A stretch of DNA of 44,534 bases from CAIPVR01 sp049316905 (GCA_049316905.1 JBMOJH010000015.1:1-44534), one strand, 5' to 3'. Positions 7,758-15,765 are shown, numbered from the stretch's first letter. The notes: generated by a model from the letters alone, not told the origin. Numbers and translations: made by a program.

Positions 7758-9116
7758 TCAGAGCGATTCGATGAGGCGCTCGACGCGCTCGTCGTGCGCC
7801 CGGAACGGGTCCTTGCACAGCACCGTGCGCTGCGCCTGGTCGTTCAGCTTCAGGTGGACCCAGTCCACCGTGTAGTCGCGCTTGCGCTCCTTGGCGCGGC
7901 GGATGAACTCGCCGCGGAGGCGGGCCCGCGTGGTCTGCGGCGGCGTATCGACCGCCTCCGCGATGTCGGCGTCGGTGACCACCCGCTCCACCCGACCCGC
8001 CGACTGCAGCTTGTAGAACACCGACCGACGCCGGCTGATGTCGTGGTACTGCAGGTCGAGCAGCGCGATGCGCGGGTGGCCGAGGGGGAGGTCGAACTTC
8101 TCCCGGTAGCGCTCCACCAGGTTGTGCTTGATCACCCAGTCGACCTCACGGTCGAGGCTGAACGGGTCACGCTCCAGACCGGTCATGACGTGTTCCCACA
8201 TCTGGAGCGCCTGCTTCTCCTGCGGACTCAGGTCGTGGTTCTCCGCGTAGCGCAGGGCCCGGTTGAGGTACTCGGCCTGGATCTCCAGCGCGGAGGCCTC
8301 GCGTCCGTTCTGCAGCTGCACCCGCCGCGTGCAGGTGAGGTCGTGGGAGATCTCCCGGATCGCCCGGATCGGGTTCGCCAGCGTCATGTCGCGGAGCACC
8401 ACTGACGGGTCCTCCAGCATGCGGAGGATCAGCGCGCACGCCCCGACCTTCAGGAACGTGGCGTACTCGCTCATGTTGGAGTCACCGACGATCACGTGCA
8501 GCCGGCGGTAGCGGTCGGAGTCCGCGTGCGGCTCGTCGCGGGTGTTGATGATCGGCCGCGACCGGGTGGTGGCCGAACTCACGCCCTCCCAGATGTGTTC
8601 GGCGCGCTGGGCGATCGAGAACTGCGCGCCCCGGGCGGTCTGGAGCACCTTGCCGGCGCCCGCGTAGATCTGGCGGCTGACCAGGAACGGGATCAGCACC
8701 TCGGAGTAGTGGCCGAGGTCGTCGTGGCGGCTGGTCAGGTAGTTCTCGTGACAGCCGTAGCTGTTGCCCGCCGAGTCGGTGTTGTTGCGGAACAGGTAGA
8801 TGTCGCCGCGGATGCCCTCCTCGGCGAGGCGCTGCTCCGCGGATTCGAGCAGCTGCTCGAGGATCCACTCGCCGGCCTTGTCGTGGGCGACGAGGTCGGT
8901 GAGCGAGTCGCACTCGGGGGTGGCGTACTCCGGGTGGCTGCCCACGTCGAGGTAGAGCCGGGCACCGTTGGCGAGGAACACGTTGGAGGACCGGCCCCAC
9001 GACACCACGCGGCGAAACAGGTAGCGCGCGACCTCGTCCGGGCTCAGGCGTCGCTGCCCCCGAAGGGTGCAGGTGACGCCGTACTCGTTCTCCAGGCCGT
9101 AGATCCTGCGTTCCAT
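7758..9116 (-). CDS. pafA: Pup-protein ligase PafA
   Basis: PafA uses ATP to phosphorylate the C-terminal Glu of deamidated Pup and joins it to substrate lysines by an isopeptide bond. The 452-residue length is typical of the family. The carboxylate-amine ligase core shows GLENEYG (7-13) with Glu9 for Mg-ATP, the catalytic Asp57 in LYLDVGSHPEYATPE, and the conserved NTDSAGNSYGCHENY block (about 111-125). The extended acidic Dop-loop is absent, which separates it from Dop. It is transcribed alone after the convergent/divergent DUF2007-like gene, with a -10 (TAGGTT, 9126-9131) 9 nt before the ATG. It is separated from prcA by about 460 nt. Confidence 0.97.
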   Translation of the reverse strand: MERRIYGLENEYGVTCTLRGQRRLSPDEVARYLFRRVVSWGRSSNVFLANGARLYLDVGSHPEYATPECDSLTDLVAHDKAGEWILEQLLESAEQRLAEEGIRGDIYLFRNNTDSAGNSYGCHENYLTSRHDDLGHYSEVLIPFLVSRQIYAGAGKVLQTARGAQFSIAQRAEHIWEGVSSATTRSRPIINTRDEPHADSDRYRRLHVIVGDSNMSEYATFLKVGACALILRMLEDPSVVLRDMTLANPIRAIREISHDLTCTRRVQLQNGREASALEIQAEYLNRALRYAENHDLSPQEKQALQMWEHVMTGLERDPFSLDREVDWVIKHNLVERYREKFDLPLGHPRIALLDLQYHDISRRRSVFYKLQSAGRVERVVTDADIAEAVDTPPQTTRARLRGEFIRRAKERKRDYTVDWVHLKLNDQAQRTVLCKDPFRAHDERVERLIESL

Positions 9117-9131
9117 GTGGCGGTCAACCTA
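9117..9131 (-). promoter_or_regulatory. -10 element of pafA (leaderless or very short leader)
   Basis: Minus-strand TAGGTT (9131-9126), 9 nt, then the pafA ATG at 9116. No Shine-Dalgarno is present. Confidence 0.45.
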
Positions 9132-9163
9132 TCGCCGCCCCGGCGCCCCGCGGGGTTGCCCGG

Positions 9164-9176
9164 TAGCGTGCCCGCG
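9164..9176 (+). promoter_or_regulatory. Leaderless-type -10 element of the DUF2007-like gene
   Basis: TAGCGT at 9164-9169 within cGGTAGCGT, 7 nt, then ATG at 9177. It lies back to back with the pafA promoter; the two -10 elements are 32 nt apart. Confidence 0.55.
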
Positions 9177-9557
9177 ATGGAGATGGTGGTCGTCGCCACC
9201 GTGGGGTCGCGCTTCGAGGCCGAGGTGCTCGCCGCGAAGCTCGGGGCCCACGGCCTCCTGTGGGAGATCCGATCACGGCAGCTCCTGCCCCCGATCGCCT
9301 ACCCGTTCGGGGCGCTCGACGTGATGGTCCCGGCCGAGGAGAAGGCCGACGCCGAGGCCGTGCTCGCTCCCGACGAGCTGCCGGTCATCGACGACGAGGG
9401 CCGCACGGTCGACGTGCGGGACGTGGGCCACACGCCCCTCTCGCCGACGCTCCGGGCGCTGCGGGTTGCGCTGGGGCTCGCGCTGCTGGTCCCGGCGGTG
9501 GTGGCGCTCGCGCTCTGGGCCGCGGACGCCCTCAAGTTCTTCGACGTGGTTCGCTGA
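9177..9557 (+). CDS. DUF2007-like small protein with C-terminal membrane helix
   Basis: A 126-residue protein on the opposite strand within the proteasome locus. Residues 1-60 resemble the DUF2007 'signal transducing' fold: a beta strand VVVATVGSRFEAEVLAAKLGAHG, then a LWEIRS-type strand, then a VMVPAEEKADAEAVL helix. Residues 70-95 are an acidic to neutral linker, and 99-118 form a membrane helix close to the C-terminus. The fold is often proposed to bind small ligands or PII-like partners, but no function is established. It converges with prcA; its stop is 23 nt from the prcA stop. Family assignment is from pattern only. Confidence 0.7.
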   Translation: MEMVVVATVGSRFEAEVLAAKLGAHGLLWEIRSRQLLPPIAYPFGALDVMVPAEEKADAEAVLAPDELPVIDDEGRTVDVRDVGHTPLSPTLRALRVALGLALLVPAVVALALWAADALKFFDVVR

Positions 9558-9584
9558 GCGCGACGCCTGACGGGGTCGGCTCAG
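9554..9584. terminator. Weak bidirectional hairpin between the DUF2007-like gene and prcA
   Basis: CTGAGC (9554-9559) pairs with GCTCAG (9579-9584), giving a 6-bp stem with a 19-nt loop that spans both convergent stop codons. There is no T-tract, so this is a weak candidate. Confidence 0.3.
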
Positions 9585-10261
9585 TCGGCGAGGAGGTCCG
9601 CGACCTCGTCGTCGTCGAGGCGGTGGAAGGTCCGCCGGCCGTTGCCACGGGAGAGGACCGCGACCTCGAGCTCCGATGCCGGCAGCTCGCGGTCGGGGCC
9701 GGCGAGGGCGCCCACGGCGGCGCCGAGCGCCGCGCCGAGGGAACCGCCCTCGGTCCAGGCGGCCGTCATCCGCTCGCGGATGGCGTCGGCCTCACCGCCG
9801 AGCACGGCCCAGCCGCTCTCGTCGATCAGGGTGCCGTCGTAGAGGATGTGGAACAGCTGGTCACCGGCGGCGTCGTGGCCGACCTCGGCGACGAGGATCT
9901 CCACCTCCATCGGCTTCATCTCATGGGTGAACACCTGACCGAGGATCTGGGCGTACTGGTTGGCCAGGCTGCGGGCGTCGACATCCTCCCTGCTGAACGC
10001 GAAACCCTTCAGGTCGGCCGAGCGCACCCCGGCGATGCGCAGCTGGTCGAACTCGTTGTACTTGCCCACCCCGGCGAAGCCGATGCGGTCGTAGATCTCC
10101 GAGACCTTGCGGAGCATCCGCGACGGGTTCTCCGCGCAGACGAGGATGCCGCCGTCGTAGGTGCAGGCCACGAGCGCACGGCCCCGGGCGATGCCCTTCC
10201 GGGCGTAGTCCGCCCGGTCCTTCATCATCTGCTCGGGCGCCACGTAGAACGGCATGCTCAT
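9581..10261 (-). CDS. prcA: 20S proteasome alpha subunit
   Basis: PrcA forms the outer rings of the 20S core and the gate that docks the Mpa ring. The 226-residue protein starts MSMPFYVAPEQMMKDRADYARKGIARG, the actinobacterial PrcA gate and H0 helix. ENPSRMLRKVSEIYDRIGFAGVGKYNEFD (about 43-72) follows, the family's signature region including the HbYX-pocket side. The C-terminus ends DDDEVADLLAD. Its ATG overlaps the prcB stop by 4 nt, as expected for subunits needed in equal amounts. The catalytic threonine is absent, as expected for an alpha subunit. Confidence 0.97.
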   Translation of the reverse strand: MSMPFYVAPEQMMKDRADYARKGIARGRALVACTYDGGILVCAENPSRMLRKVSEIYDRIGFAGVGKYNEFDQLRIAGVRSADLKGFAFSREDVDARSLANQYAQILGQVFTHEMKPMEVEILVAEVGHDAAGDQLFHILYDGTLIDESGWAVLGGEADAIRERMTAAWTEGGSLGAALGAAVGALAGPDRELPASELEVAVLSRGNGRRTFHRLDDDEVADLLAD

Positions 10262-11061
10262 GCGCCGGCCTCCCCACGCTCGGCGGCCACCCGTTCGATG
10301 AGGGCCGTGGTGCGCTCCCGGAGCTCGGCGTCGTCGATGCGCTCGAAGCCGGCGCCCGTGATCGTGGCGACCACCGGGAAGATGCCCCGGACCAGGTCGG
10401 GACCGCCGGTGGCGGAGTCCTCGTCCGCGGCCTCGAACAGGGCCCGCAGGACCAGGTCCACCGCGGCGTCGCGGGCGAGGGCCTCGCGGTAGCCGAGCTT
10501 CACCACCGTGCTGGCGTGCAGGCTGCCGGAGCCGGTCGCTGCGTGGTCGTACTCCTCGTAGCGACCGCCGGTCACGTCGTACTGGAAGAGCCGCCCGGAG
10601 CTCCGGGCGGTGTCGTAGCCGGCGAAGATCGGCACCACTGCCAGACCCTGCATGGCGGCGGGCAGGTGGTTGCGCACCATCTGGGACAGCTGGTTGGCCT
10701 TGCCCTCCAGGCTGAGCGGCGAACCCTCGACCTTCTCGTAGTGCTCGAGCTGCAGCTGGAACACCCGCACCATCTCCACCGCGGGCCCCGCGGCGCCGGC
10801 GATGGCCACGCCCGAGTGGCGGTCCGCCGGGAACACCTTTTCGATCGTGCGGTGGCTGATGAAGTTGCCGGAGGTGGCGCGCCGGTCACCGGCCATCACC
10901 ACGCCGTCGGCGTACCGCACGGCCACGCACGTGGTGCCGTGGGTGACGGTGGCCGGGTCGAGCGCCGCGGCGGGCACGGGCGCGGACAGGCCGGTGCGAC
11001 GCAGGAGTTCGGCGAAGTCGGGCCCCGGGTCGTCCTGGGGGCGGTACAGCGGGAGGGTCAC
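10258..11061 (-). CDS. prcB: 20S proteasome beta subunit
   Basis: PrcB is the catalytic N-terminal-threonine protease subunit, made as a proprotein. The 267-residue precursor has a 42-residue propeptide ending in THG; autocleavage before Thr43 would expose the mature N-terminus TTCVAV. The active-site set is intact: Thr1 (T43), Asp17 (D59, in AGDRRAT) and Lys33 (K75, in IEKVF). The GTG at 11061 lies 32 nt after the pup stop and has its own leaderless-type -10 (TAGCCT, 11069-11074), so prcBA can be expressed apart from pup. Confidence 0.97.
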   Translation of the reverse strand: MTLPLYRPQDDPGPDFAELLRRTGLSAPVPAAALDPATVTHGTTCVAVRYADGVVMAGDRRATSGNFISHRTIEKVFPADRHSGVAIAGAAGPAVEMVRVFQLQLEHYEKVEGSPLSLEGKANQLSQMVRNHLPAAMQGLAVVPIFAGYDTARSSGRLFQYDVTGGRYEEYDHAATGSGSLHASTVVKLGYREALARDAAVDLVLRALFEAADEDSATGGPDLVRGIFPVVATITGAGFERIDDAELRERTTALIERVAAERGEAGA

Positions 11062-11074
11062 GGGGTGGAGGCTA
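11062..11074 (-). promoter_or_regulatory. Leaderless-type -10 element of prcB-prcA inside the locus
   Basis: Minus-strand TAGCCT (11074-11069), 7 nt, then the GTG at 11061. It lies in the 32-nt pup-prcB gap and no Shine-Dalgarno is present. Confidence 0.55.
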
Positions 11075-11093
11075 CCGGCACCCTGTGCGGGGC

Positions 11094-11288
11094 CTACTGC
11101 CCGCCCTTCTGGATGTAGGACTTCACGAAGTCCTCCGCGTTGGTCTCGAGCACGTCGTCGATCTCGTCGAGGAGCTCGTCGAGCTCGGCCTTGAGCTTCT
11201 CGCCCTGCTCGGTGGAGGCAGGGGTCTCCTCGGTCTCCTCCGCGCGACGCTGCGGCGCCGGCTTCTTCTTCTGTTCCCGCTCGGCCAT
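11094..11288 (-). CDS. pup: Prokaryotic ubiquitin-like protein Pup
   Basis: Pup is the disordered protein tag joined to lysines by PafA and recognised by the Mpa coiled coils. The 64-residue reading is the standard size. Residues 1-30 are Lys/Glu/Pro-rich and disordered. The Mpa-binding helix is in KAELDELLDEIDDVLETNAEDF (about 34-55), and the end is SYIQKGGQ. The terminal Gln must be deamidated by Dop to Glu before ligation. An upstream in-frame start at 11330 exists, but ATG 11288 is preferred because GGAGG lies about 11 nt upstream and the family starts there. It follows dop after a 174-nt gap that holds a 12-bp hairpin. Confidence 0.97.
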   Translation of the reverse strand: MAEREQKKKPAPQRRAEETEETPASTEQGEKLKAELDELLDEIDDVLETNAEDFVKSYIQKGGQ

Positions 11289-11328
11289 CCTGGGGGTACC
11301 TCCGTATCGGTGCCTCCGCGTGCGGGTC

Positions 11329-11334
11329 ACCGTA
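11329..11334 (-). promoter_or_regulatory. Probable -10 element for pup
   Basis: Minus-strand TACGGT (11334-11329). A start about 7 nt downstream would give pup a leader of roughly 33 nt carrying its GGAGG site. No convincing -35 is seen. Confidence 0.35.
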
Positions 11335-11397
11335 CCGCGGCGCCCCGACGATCCGTGGCCACCTTTCCGGGGAGTGCGGGCGCGCCGGATCCCACCG

Positions 11398-11446
11398 GTT
11401 CTCCTGAGCGTCGTTACCCCTGAGCGGTACGCATGCTCAGGAGAAC
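11398..11446. repeat. 12-bp perfect inverted repeat between dop and pup
   Basis: GTTCTCCTGAGC (11398-11409) and GCTCAGGAGAAC (11435-11446) are exact reverse complements around a 25-nt loop that holds a third CTGAGC (11420-11425) and a GCATGC palindrome. It begins 17 nt after the dop stop. There is no T-tract, so a terminator, an mRNA-processing hairpin and a protein-binding site are all possible. Confidence 0.8.
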
Positions 11447-11462
11447 GTGCGAGGACGAGGGC

Positions 11463-12977
11463 TCAGCGCCCGAGGCGGGCGAGGAGGTCCGCGGTGGAGG
11501 TGGCTTCCCGCAGGAGCTCGCCCACGTGGGCCTCGGTCCCCCGCCCGGGTTCGAGCATCGGCACCCGCTGGAGCGACGAGTCGCCGGTGTCGAACACGAT
11601 CGAGTCCCAGTTGGCGGCCACGATGTCCTCCGAGAACCGCGCCAGGCAGCCGCCACGGAAGAAGGCCCGGGTCCCCGACGGCGGCTCTGAGGTCGCCCGC
11701 TCCACCTCGTCGTCGGTGGTCAGGCGCTGCAGGCCGATGCGCCGGCTGAGCGATGAGGCGGGACGCAGGTCGTGGTACTGCAGGTCCATGGCCGCGAGCC
11801 GCGGGTCGCCCCACTCGAGGCCGTGGCGCTCGCGGTAGCCCTCGAACAGCCGGTACTTCGCCACCCAGTCGACCCGGTCGGCGAGCTCCATCGGGTCGCG
11901 TTCGAGCGCCTCCAGGAGCGACTGCCAGCCGCTGAGCACCTCGTTCGCCACCACCTCGCCGCCGAGCACGTCGAGGTCGCCGCTCCCGGCCCAGCGGTGC
12001 GCGAGGTCGAGCAGGCCGAACTGCAGCTCGAGCGCGGTGGCCCGTCCGCCGTCGGCCAGCTCGAGCGGTTCGTCGAGCGACAGGTCCCAGCTCACGCGGT
12101 GCATGGCGTGCACCGGGCGGGCCAGGGACCGGGGCGGCCCCAGCGCGTCGTCCTCCACCATCGCGAGCACGATCGCCGTGGTGCCGAGCTTCAGGAAGGT
12201 CTGCACCTCGCTGAGGTTGGCGTCACCGGTGATCACGTGCAGGCGCCGGTACTTCTGCGCGTCCGCGTGCGGTTCGTCGCGGGTGTTGATGATCGGCCGC
12301 TTGAGCGTGGTCTCGAGGCCGACCTCCTCCTCGAAGAAGTCGGCGCGCTGGGTGAGCTGGAACGGCACCGAGTCGGTCCGGGAGCCCGGTGCCTCGGAGC
12401 CCACCTTCCCCGCGCCCGTGAAGACCTGCCGGGTCACCAGGTGGGTGGTCATGTGGGCGACGATGCGCCCGAAGGGCACCGAGCGGTCCACGAGGAAGTT
12501 CTCGTGACAGCCGTAGCTGTTGCCCTTGCCGTCGGAGTTGTTCTTGTAGACGACGAGCTCCTGGCCCTCGGGCAGGATCGACCGCGCCGCCTCCATCGAT
12601 CGGATCAGGATCTCCTCGCCCGCCCGGTCGTGCACCAGTGCGGTGCGGGCGTCGGGCGCCTCCGGACAGGAGTACTCGGGGTGCGCATGGTCCACGTAGT
12701 AGCGGGCCCCGTTGGTGAGCACGGCGTTGACGAGGTGCGTCTCCACCTCCGGCGCGAGCGAGAGCAGCAGCGCCTCGCCGCGGGCGTCGTTGCCCGGCGA
12801 CTCGTCGTCGAAGTCCCAGCCCACCCGCTGGGTCCGGTGCACCCCGCGGTCGGCGTCGAGCGACGCCAGGTAGGCGTTGATGAGGAGCGACGACGCGGAG
12901 ATGGGGTTCGACTCGGGCGCGCCGCGGACGAGGATGCCGTACTCGGTCTCGATGCCGCAGATCTTGGGGATGGCCAC
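11463..12977 (-). CDS. dop: Pup deamidase/depupylase Dop
   Basis: Dop converts the Pup C-terminal Gln to Glu and also removes Pup from substrates; it binds ATP as a cofactor. The 504-residue protein has the PafA-like ligase fold: CGIETEYG (7-14) with Glu10, and Asp96 in RYYVDHAHPEYSCPE as the catalytic aspartate. The Dop-specific loop (about 41-68, Asp/Gly/Arg-rich) is absent from PafA. KNNSDGKGNSYGCHENF is the shared core. The reading frame extends further upstream, but GTG 12977 is chosen because it lies 13 nt after the mpa stop and gives the family N-terminus. No Shine-Dalgarno is visible, so coupling to mpa is likely. Confidence 0.97.
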   Translation of the reverse strand: MAIPKICGIETEYGILVRGAPESNPISASSLLINAYLASLDADRGVHRTQRVGWDFDDESPGNDARGEALLLSLAPEVETHLVNAVLTNGARYYVDHAHPEYSCPEAPDARTALVHDRAGEEILIRSMEAARSILPEGQELVVYKNNSDGKGNSYGCHENFLVDRSVPFGRIVAHMTTHLVTRQVFTGAGKVGSEAPGSRTDSVPFQLTQRADFFEEEVGLETTLKRPIINTRDEPHADAQKYRRLHVITGDANLSEVQTFLKLGTTAIVLAMVEDDALGPPRSLARPVHAMHRVSWDLSLDEPLELADGGRATALELQFGLLDLAHRWAGSGDLDVLGGEVVANEVLSGWQSLLEALERDPMELADRVDWVAKYRLFEGYRERHGLEWGDPRLAAMDLQYHDLRPASSLSRRIGLQRLTTDDEVERATSEPPSGTRAFFRGGCLARFSEDIVAANWDSIVFDTGDSSLQRVPMLEPGRGTEAHVGELLREATSTADLLARLGR

Positions 12978-12990
12978 GGGTGGGGCCGGC

Positions 12991-14751
12991 CTAGAGGTAC
13001 TGGCCGGTGGCGACCCGCTCGATCGAGCGGCCGCCCTCGGGGTCCTCGGACTCGGCGTGGTGCACCAGCGTGCGGACATAGACGATCCGCTCGCCCTTCT
13101 TGCCCGAGATCTTCGCCCAGTCGTCCGGGTTGGTCGTGTTGGGCAGGTCCTCGTGCTCCTTGTACTCGCGATGGATCGAGTCGATGAGGTCCTGCACCCG
13201 GACCCCGCGCGCCCCGCCCGCGAGCTGGCGCTTGATGGCGAGCTTCTTGGCGCGCCGGACGATGTTCTCGATCATGGCGCCGGAGGAGAAGTCCTTGAAG
13301 TACATGACCTCCTTGTCGCCGTTCTGGTAGGTCACCTCCAGGAACTGGTTCGCCTCGTCGGTGCGGTACATCTCCTCGACGGTGCGCTCGATCATCGCCT
13401 GCACCGCCTTGGCGGGGTCACCCCCGCCGAGCGATGCGACCTCGTCGGCGTCGAGGGGCAGGTCGGTGACGAGGTACCGGTGGAAGATCTGGGCGGCCGA
13501 GGTCTCGTCGGGCCGGTTGATCTTGATCTTCACGTCGAGGCGGCCGGGCCGGAGGATCGCCGGGTCGATCAGGTCCTCACGGTTGGAGGCGCCGATCACG
13601 ATCACGTTCTTGAGCGTCTCCACACCGTCGATCTCCGCGAGGAGCTGCGGCACGATCGTGGCCTCCATGTCGGAGGAGATGCCGGTGCCGCGGGTGCGGA
13701 ACAGCGATTCCATCTCGTCGAAGAACACGATGACCGGCGTGCCGTCCTCGGCCTTCTCCCGGGCCCGCTGGAACACGAGCCGGATGTGGCGCTCCGTCTC
13801 GCCGACGTACTTGTTGAGCAGCTCCGGACCCTTGATGTTGAGGAAGTAGCTGCGGGCCTCGCGGCCCGTGGTCTCGGTGACCTTCTTCGCCAGGCTGTTC
13901 GCGACCGCCTTGGCGATCAGCGTCTTGCCGCAGCCGGGCGGGCCGTACAGCAGGATGCCCTTGGGCGCCGGGAGGTCGTACTCCCGGAAGAGGTCCTGGT
14001 GGAGGAACGGCAGCTCCACCGCGTCGGTGATCTGCTCGATCTGCTCGTCGAGACCACCGATGTCCTCGTAGGAGATGTCGGGCACCTCCTCGAGCACGAG
14101 CTCCTCCACCTCGGGCTTCGGGAGCCGCTCCAGCAGCAGCGCGGAGCGGGGGTCCATGAGGAGGCTGTCGCCCGCGCGGAGCTTGGTGCCCACGAGCTGG
14201 TCGGCCAGCTCGGCCACGCGCTCCTCGTCGGCCCGGCCGACCACCAGCGCACGACGCCCGCCCTCGAGGACCTCCTTGAGGGTGACGGTCTCGCCGGCCA
14301 CCTCCGAGGAGCGCACCATCACCACGTTGTACGCGTCGTTGAGCACCACCTCGGCACCGCGCGACAACTCCTCGGGGTCGACCTGGGGCGACACCTCCAC
14401 GCGCATCTTGCGGCCGGAGGCCTGCACGTCGACCGTGCCGTCGTCGTTCACGCCGAGCAGCGTGGCGTAGGCCGACGGGGGCTGGGTGAGCTTCTCCACC
14501 TCGTCGCGCAGCGCGGCGATGTGGTCGCGGGCCTCCCGCAGCGTGTAGCTCAGCTTCTCGTTCTGGCTGACGGCCTGGGCGAGCTGACCCTTGGTCTCGA
14601 GCAGCCGCTCCTCGAGGGTCCGCACCCGCTTGGGCGCGTCCTGCAGACGGCGCACGAGCGAGGCGACCTCCTCCTCGAGGTCACGCACCTGCTCGCGCAG
14701 GGCCGCCGTGCTGTCCGCCGGATCCTGGTCCTGCACCTCGTCGCCGCTCAC
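12991..14751 (-). CDS. mpa: Proteasome-associated AAA ATPase Mpa (ARC)
   Basis: This hexameric unfoldase recognises pupylated proteins and threads them into PrcAB. The 586-residue protein has an N-terminal coiled coil (about 14-90) that binds Pup, two OB-type inter-domain folds (about 95-210), and one AAA module with Walker A GPPGCGKT (270-277) and Walker B VIVFFDE (340-346). The C-terminus is the docking motif GQYL, which fits the HbYX-like tail that opens the alpha-ring gate. GTG 14751 is chosen over upstream starts because GGGAGGT lies 3-9 nt before it. It is first in the leftward series mpa-dop-pup-prcB-prcA. Confidence 0.97.
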   Translation of the reverse strand: MSGDEVQDQDPADSTAALREQVRDLEEEVASLVRRLQDAPKRVRTLEERLLETKGQLAQAVSQNEKLSYTLREARDHIAALRDEVEKLTQPPSAYATLLGVNDDGTVDVQASGRKMRVEVSPQVDPEELSRGAEVVLNDAYNVVMVRSSEVAGETVTLKEVLEGGRRALVVGRADEERVAELADQLVGTKLRAGDSLLMDPRSALLLERLPKPEVEELVLEEVPDISYEDIGGLDEQIEQITDAVELPFLHQDLFREYDLPAPKGILLYGPPGCGKTLIAKAVANSLAKKVTETTGREARSYFLNIKGPELLNKYVGETERHIRLVFQRAREKAEDGTPVIVFFDEMESLFRTRGTGISSDMEATIVPQLLAEIDGVETLKNVIVIGASNREDLIDPAILRPGRLDVKIKINRPDETSAAQIFHRYLVTDLPLDADEVASLGGGDPAKAVQAMIERTVEEMYRTDEANQFLEVTYQNGDKEVMYFKDFSSGAMIENIVRRAKKLAIKRQLAGGARGVRVQDLIDSIHREYKEHEDLPNTTNPDDWAKISGKKGERIVYVRTLVHHAESEDPEGGRSIERVATGQYL

Positions 14752-14896
14752 CGCACCTCCCTGGCGACCCGCGCTCGTACGCGGGAACCCGCACGTTCTA
14801 CCCCCGACGGGGCGGGGCGCCGCGGCAGCGTCGGCCGGGGTGACGTGAAACCTGCGGATTTCCACCGCGAATACCGTGAATATTTCCTGTCGCGCG

Positions 14897-14902
14897 TAGA
14901 AT
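14897..14902 (+). promoter_or_regulatory. Possible -10 element for the ferredoxin gene
   Basis: TAGAAT stands out in the 208-nt mpa-ferredoxin divergent region, just after an AT-rich patch (14867-14888) unusual for this DNA. It would give a leader of about 50 nt. The region also holds a CCCGCG/CGCGGG hairpin (14768-14785) on the mpa side. Confidence 0.4.
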
Positions 14903-14959
14903 GCACGGGTCCGACTCCCCCCGGCGTCCGACCGGGCACACGAAGGCAGGTCAGCAACG

Positions 14960-15193
14960 ATGAAGGTCTGGATCGACCAGGATCTCTGCACCGGCGACGG
15001 GCTCTGCGAGGAGATCTCCCCCGCCGTCTTCACGCTCCTCGACGACGGCCTCGCCTACGTGAAGGAGGGCGACAAGGTCTTCTCCGACCCGGGCGGCGCC
15101 GAGGGCCTCGCCAACATCCCCGACGGTGAGCTCGAGGGCGTGATCGAGTCCGCCGAGGAGTGCCCCGGGGAGTGCATCTTCATCGAGCCCTGA
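14960..15193 (+). CDS. Ferredoxin ([3Fe-4S]/[4Fe-4S] type)
   Basis: A small 77-residue acidic electron carrier. The ligands are C10-x5-C16 (DLCTGDGLCEE, with Asp13 in the position often filled by cysteine in [4Fe-4S] forms) and C68 followed by Pro, with an additional C72. This pattern matches the monocluster ferredoxins that serve actinobacterial P450s and related enzymes. The ATG at 14960 is preceded by AAGGCAGG. It is divergent from mpa and is followed by a GC-rich terminator. No redox partner is encoded in the window. A ferredoxin beside the proteasome ATPase is a recurrent actinobacterial arrangement of unknown meaning. Confidence 0.93.
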   Translation: MKVWIDQDLCTGDGLCEEISPAVFTLLDDGLAYVKEGDKVFSDPGGAEGLANIPDGELEGVIESAEECPGECIFIEP

Positions 15194-15215
15194 GGCGGCC
15201 CGGACGAACGAGCAC

Positions 15216-15245
15216 GGCCCCGCTCCCTCTCCGGGGGGCGGGGCC
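15216..15245. terminator. GC-rich hairpin between the ferredoxin gene and the convergent membrane-protein gene
   Basis: GGCCCCGC (15216-15223) pairs with GCGGGGCC (15238-15245) across a 14-nt loop, 23 nt after the ferredoxin stop. There is no T-tract, which is common in actinobacteria. It could serve both strands. Confidence 0.65.
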
Positions 15246-15306
15246 CTGTCGCGTCCGGGGCCACCGTCGACGAACGGTCCGTCGACCCACGGTCGTGATC
15301 GACGGA

Positions 15307-15765
15307 TCAGGGCGCCGCGGTCGTGGTGGTCGCCGGCGTCGTGGTCGTGGTGGTGGTCGTGGTCGCCGTGGTGGTGGGCGGCCGCGTCGTGGGCGGTGCC
15401 GTGGTCGGGGGCCGGGTGGTCGGCGCCGAGGTCGGGCGCTGCGTGGTCGACACCACCGTCGAGGTGCTCGAGGTCGTGGAGGACGTCGTGGTCGTGGTGT
15501 CGGTGGAGTTGCCGCGACCGATCAGGAACGCCAGCGCGGCCACGAGCACCACGATCACGGCGATCATGGCCCAGGCCCAGCCGGGGAGGCCGGAACCCTT
15601 GCCGCCGTCGGCGGGCGGTGCACCTGCGGGTCCGGCGGCCGGCTGGCCGTACCCCGGCGTGGGGTCGGCACCGGCGGGCGGCACGCCGGGAGCCGGGACC
15701 GAGGCCTGGCCCGGCATGACCCGGGTGGGCTCGTCGGGGGGAACGGGCGGCTGCTGGTCGGTCAT
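15307..15765 (-). CDS. Single-pass membrane protein with Thr-rich extracytoplasmic tail
   Basis: A 152-residue protein in three parts. Residues 1-60 are a Pro/Gly/Ala-rich disordered segment that would face the cytoplasm, 63-83 form a membrane helix, and 86-152 form a Thr/Pro tail (TTTTSSTTSS and TTRPPTT-type tracts). The tail resembles O-glycosylated cell-wall linkers. ATG 15765 has GAGGTG a few nt upstream. No enzymatic domain is present. A similar Thr-rich linker occurs in the protein encoded at 33614-34696. The low complexity makes family assignment impossible from sequence alone. Confidence 0.7.
   Translation of the reverse strand: MTDQQPPVPPDEPTRVMPGQASVPAPGVPPAGADPTPGYGQPAAGPAGAPPADGGKGSGLPGWAWAMIAVIVVLVAALAFLIGRGNSTDTTTTTSSTTSSTSTVVSTTQRPTSAPTTRPPTTAPPTTRPPTTTATTTTTTTTTPATTTTAAP

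Noticed and set aside
12877..15129. A 750-codon open frame on the plus strand opposite mpa and dop
   Set aside because: It is low-complexity antisense sequence spanning two genes and an intergenic region; Mpa and Dop have full motif sets on the other strand.
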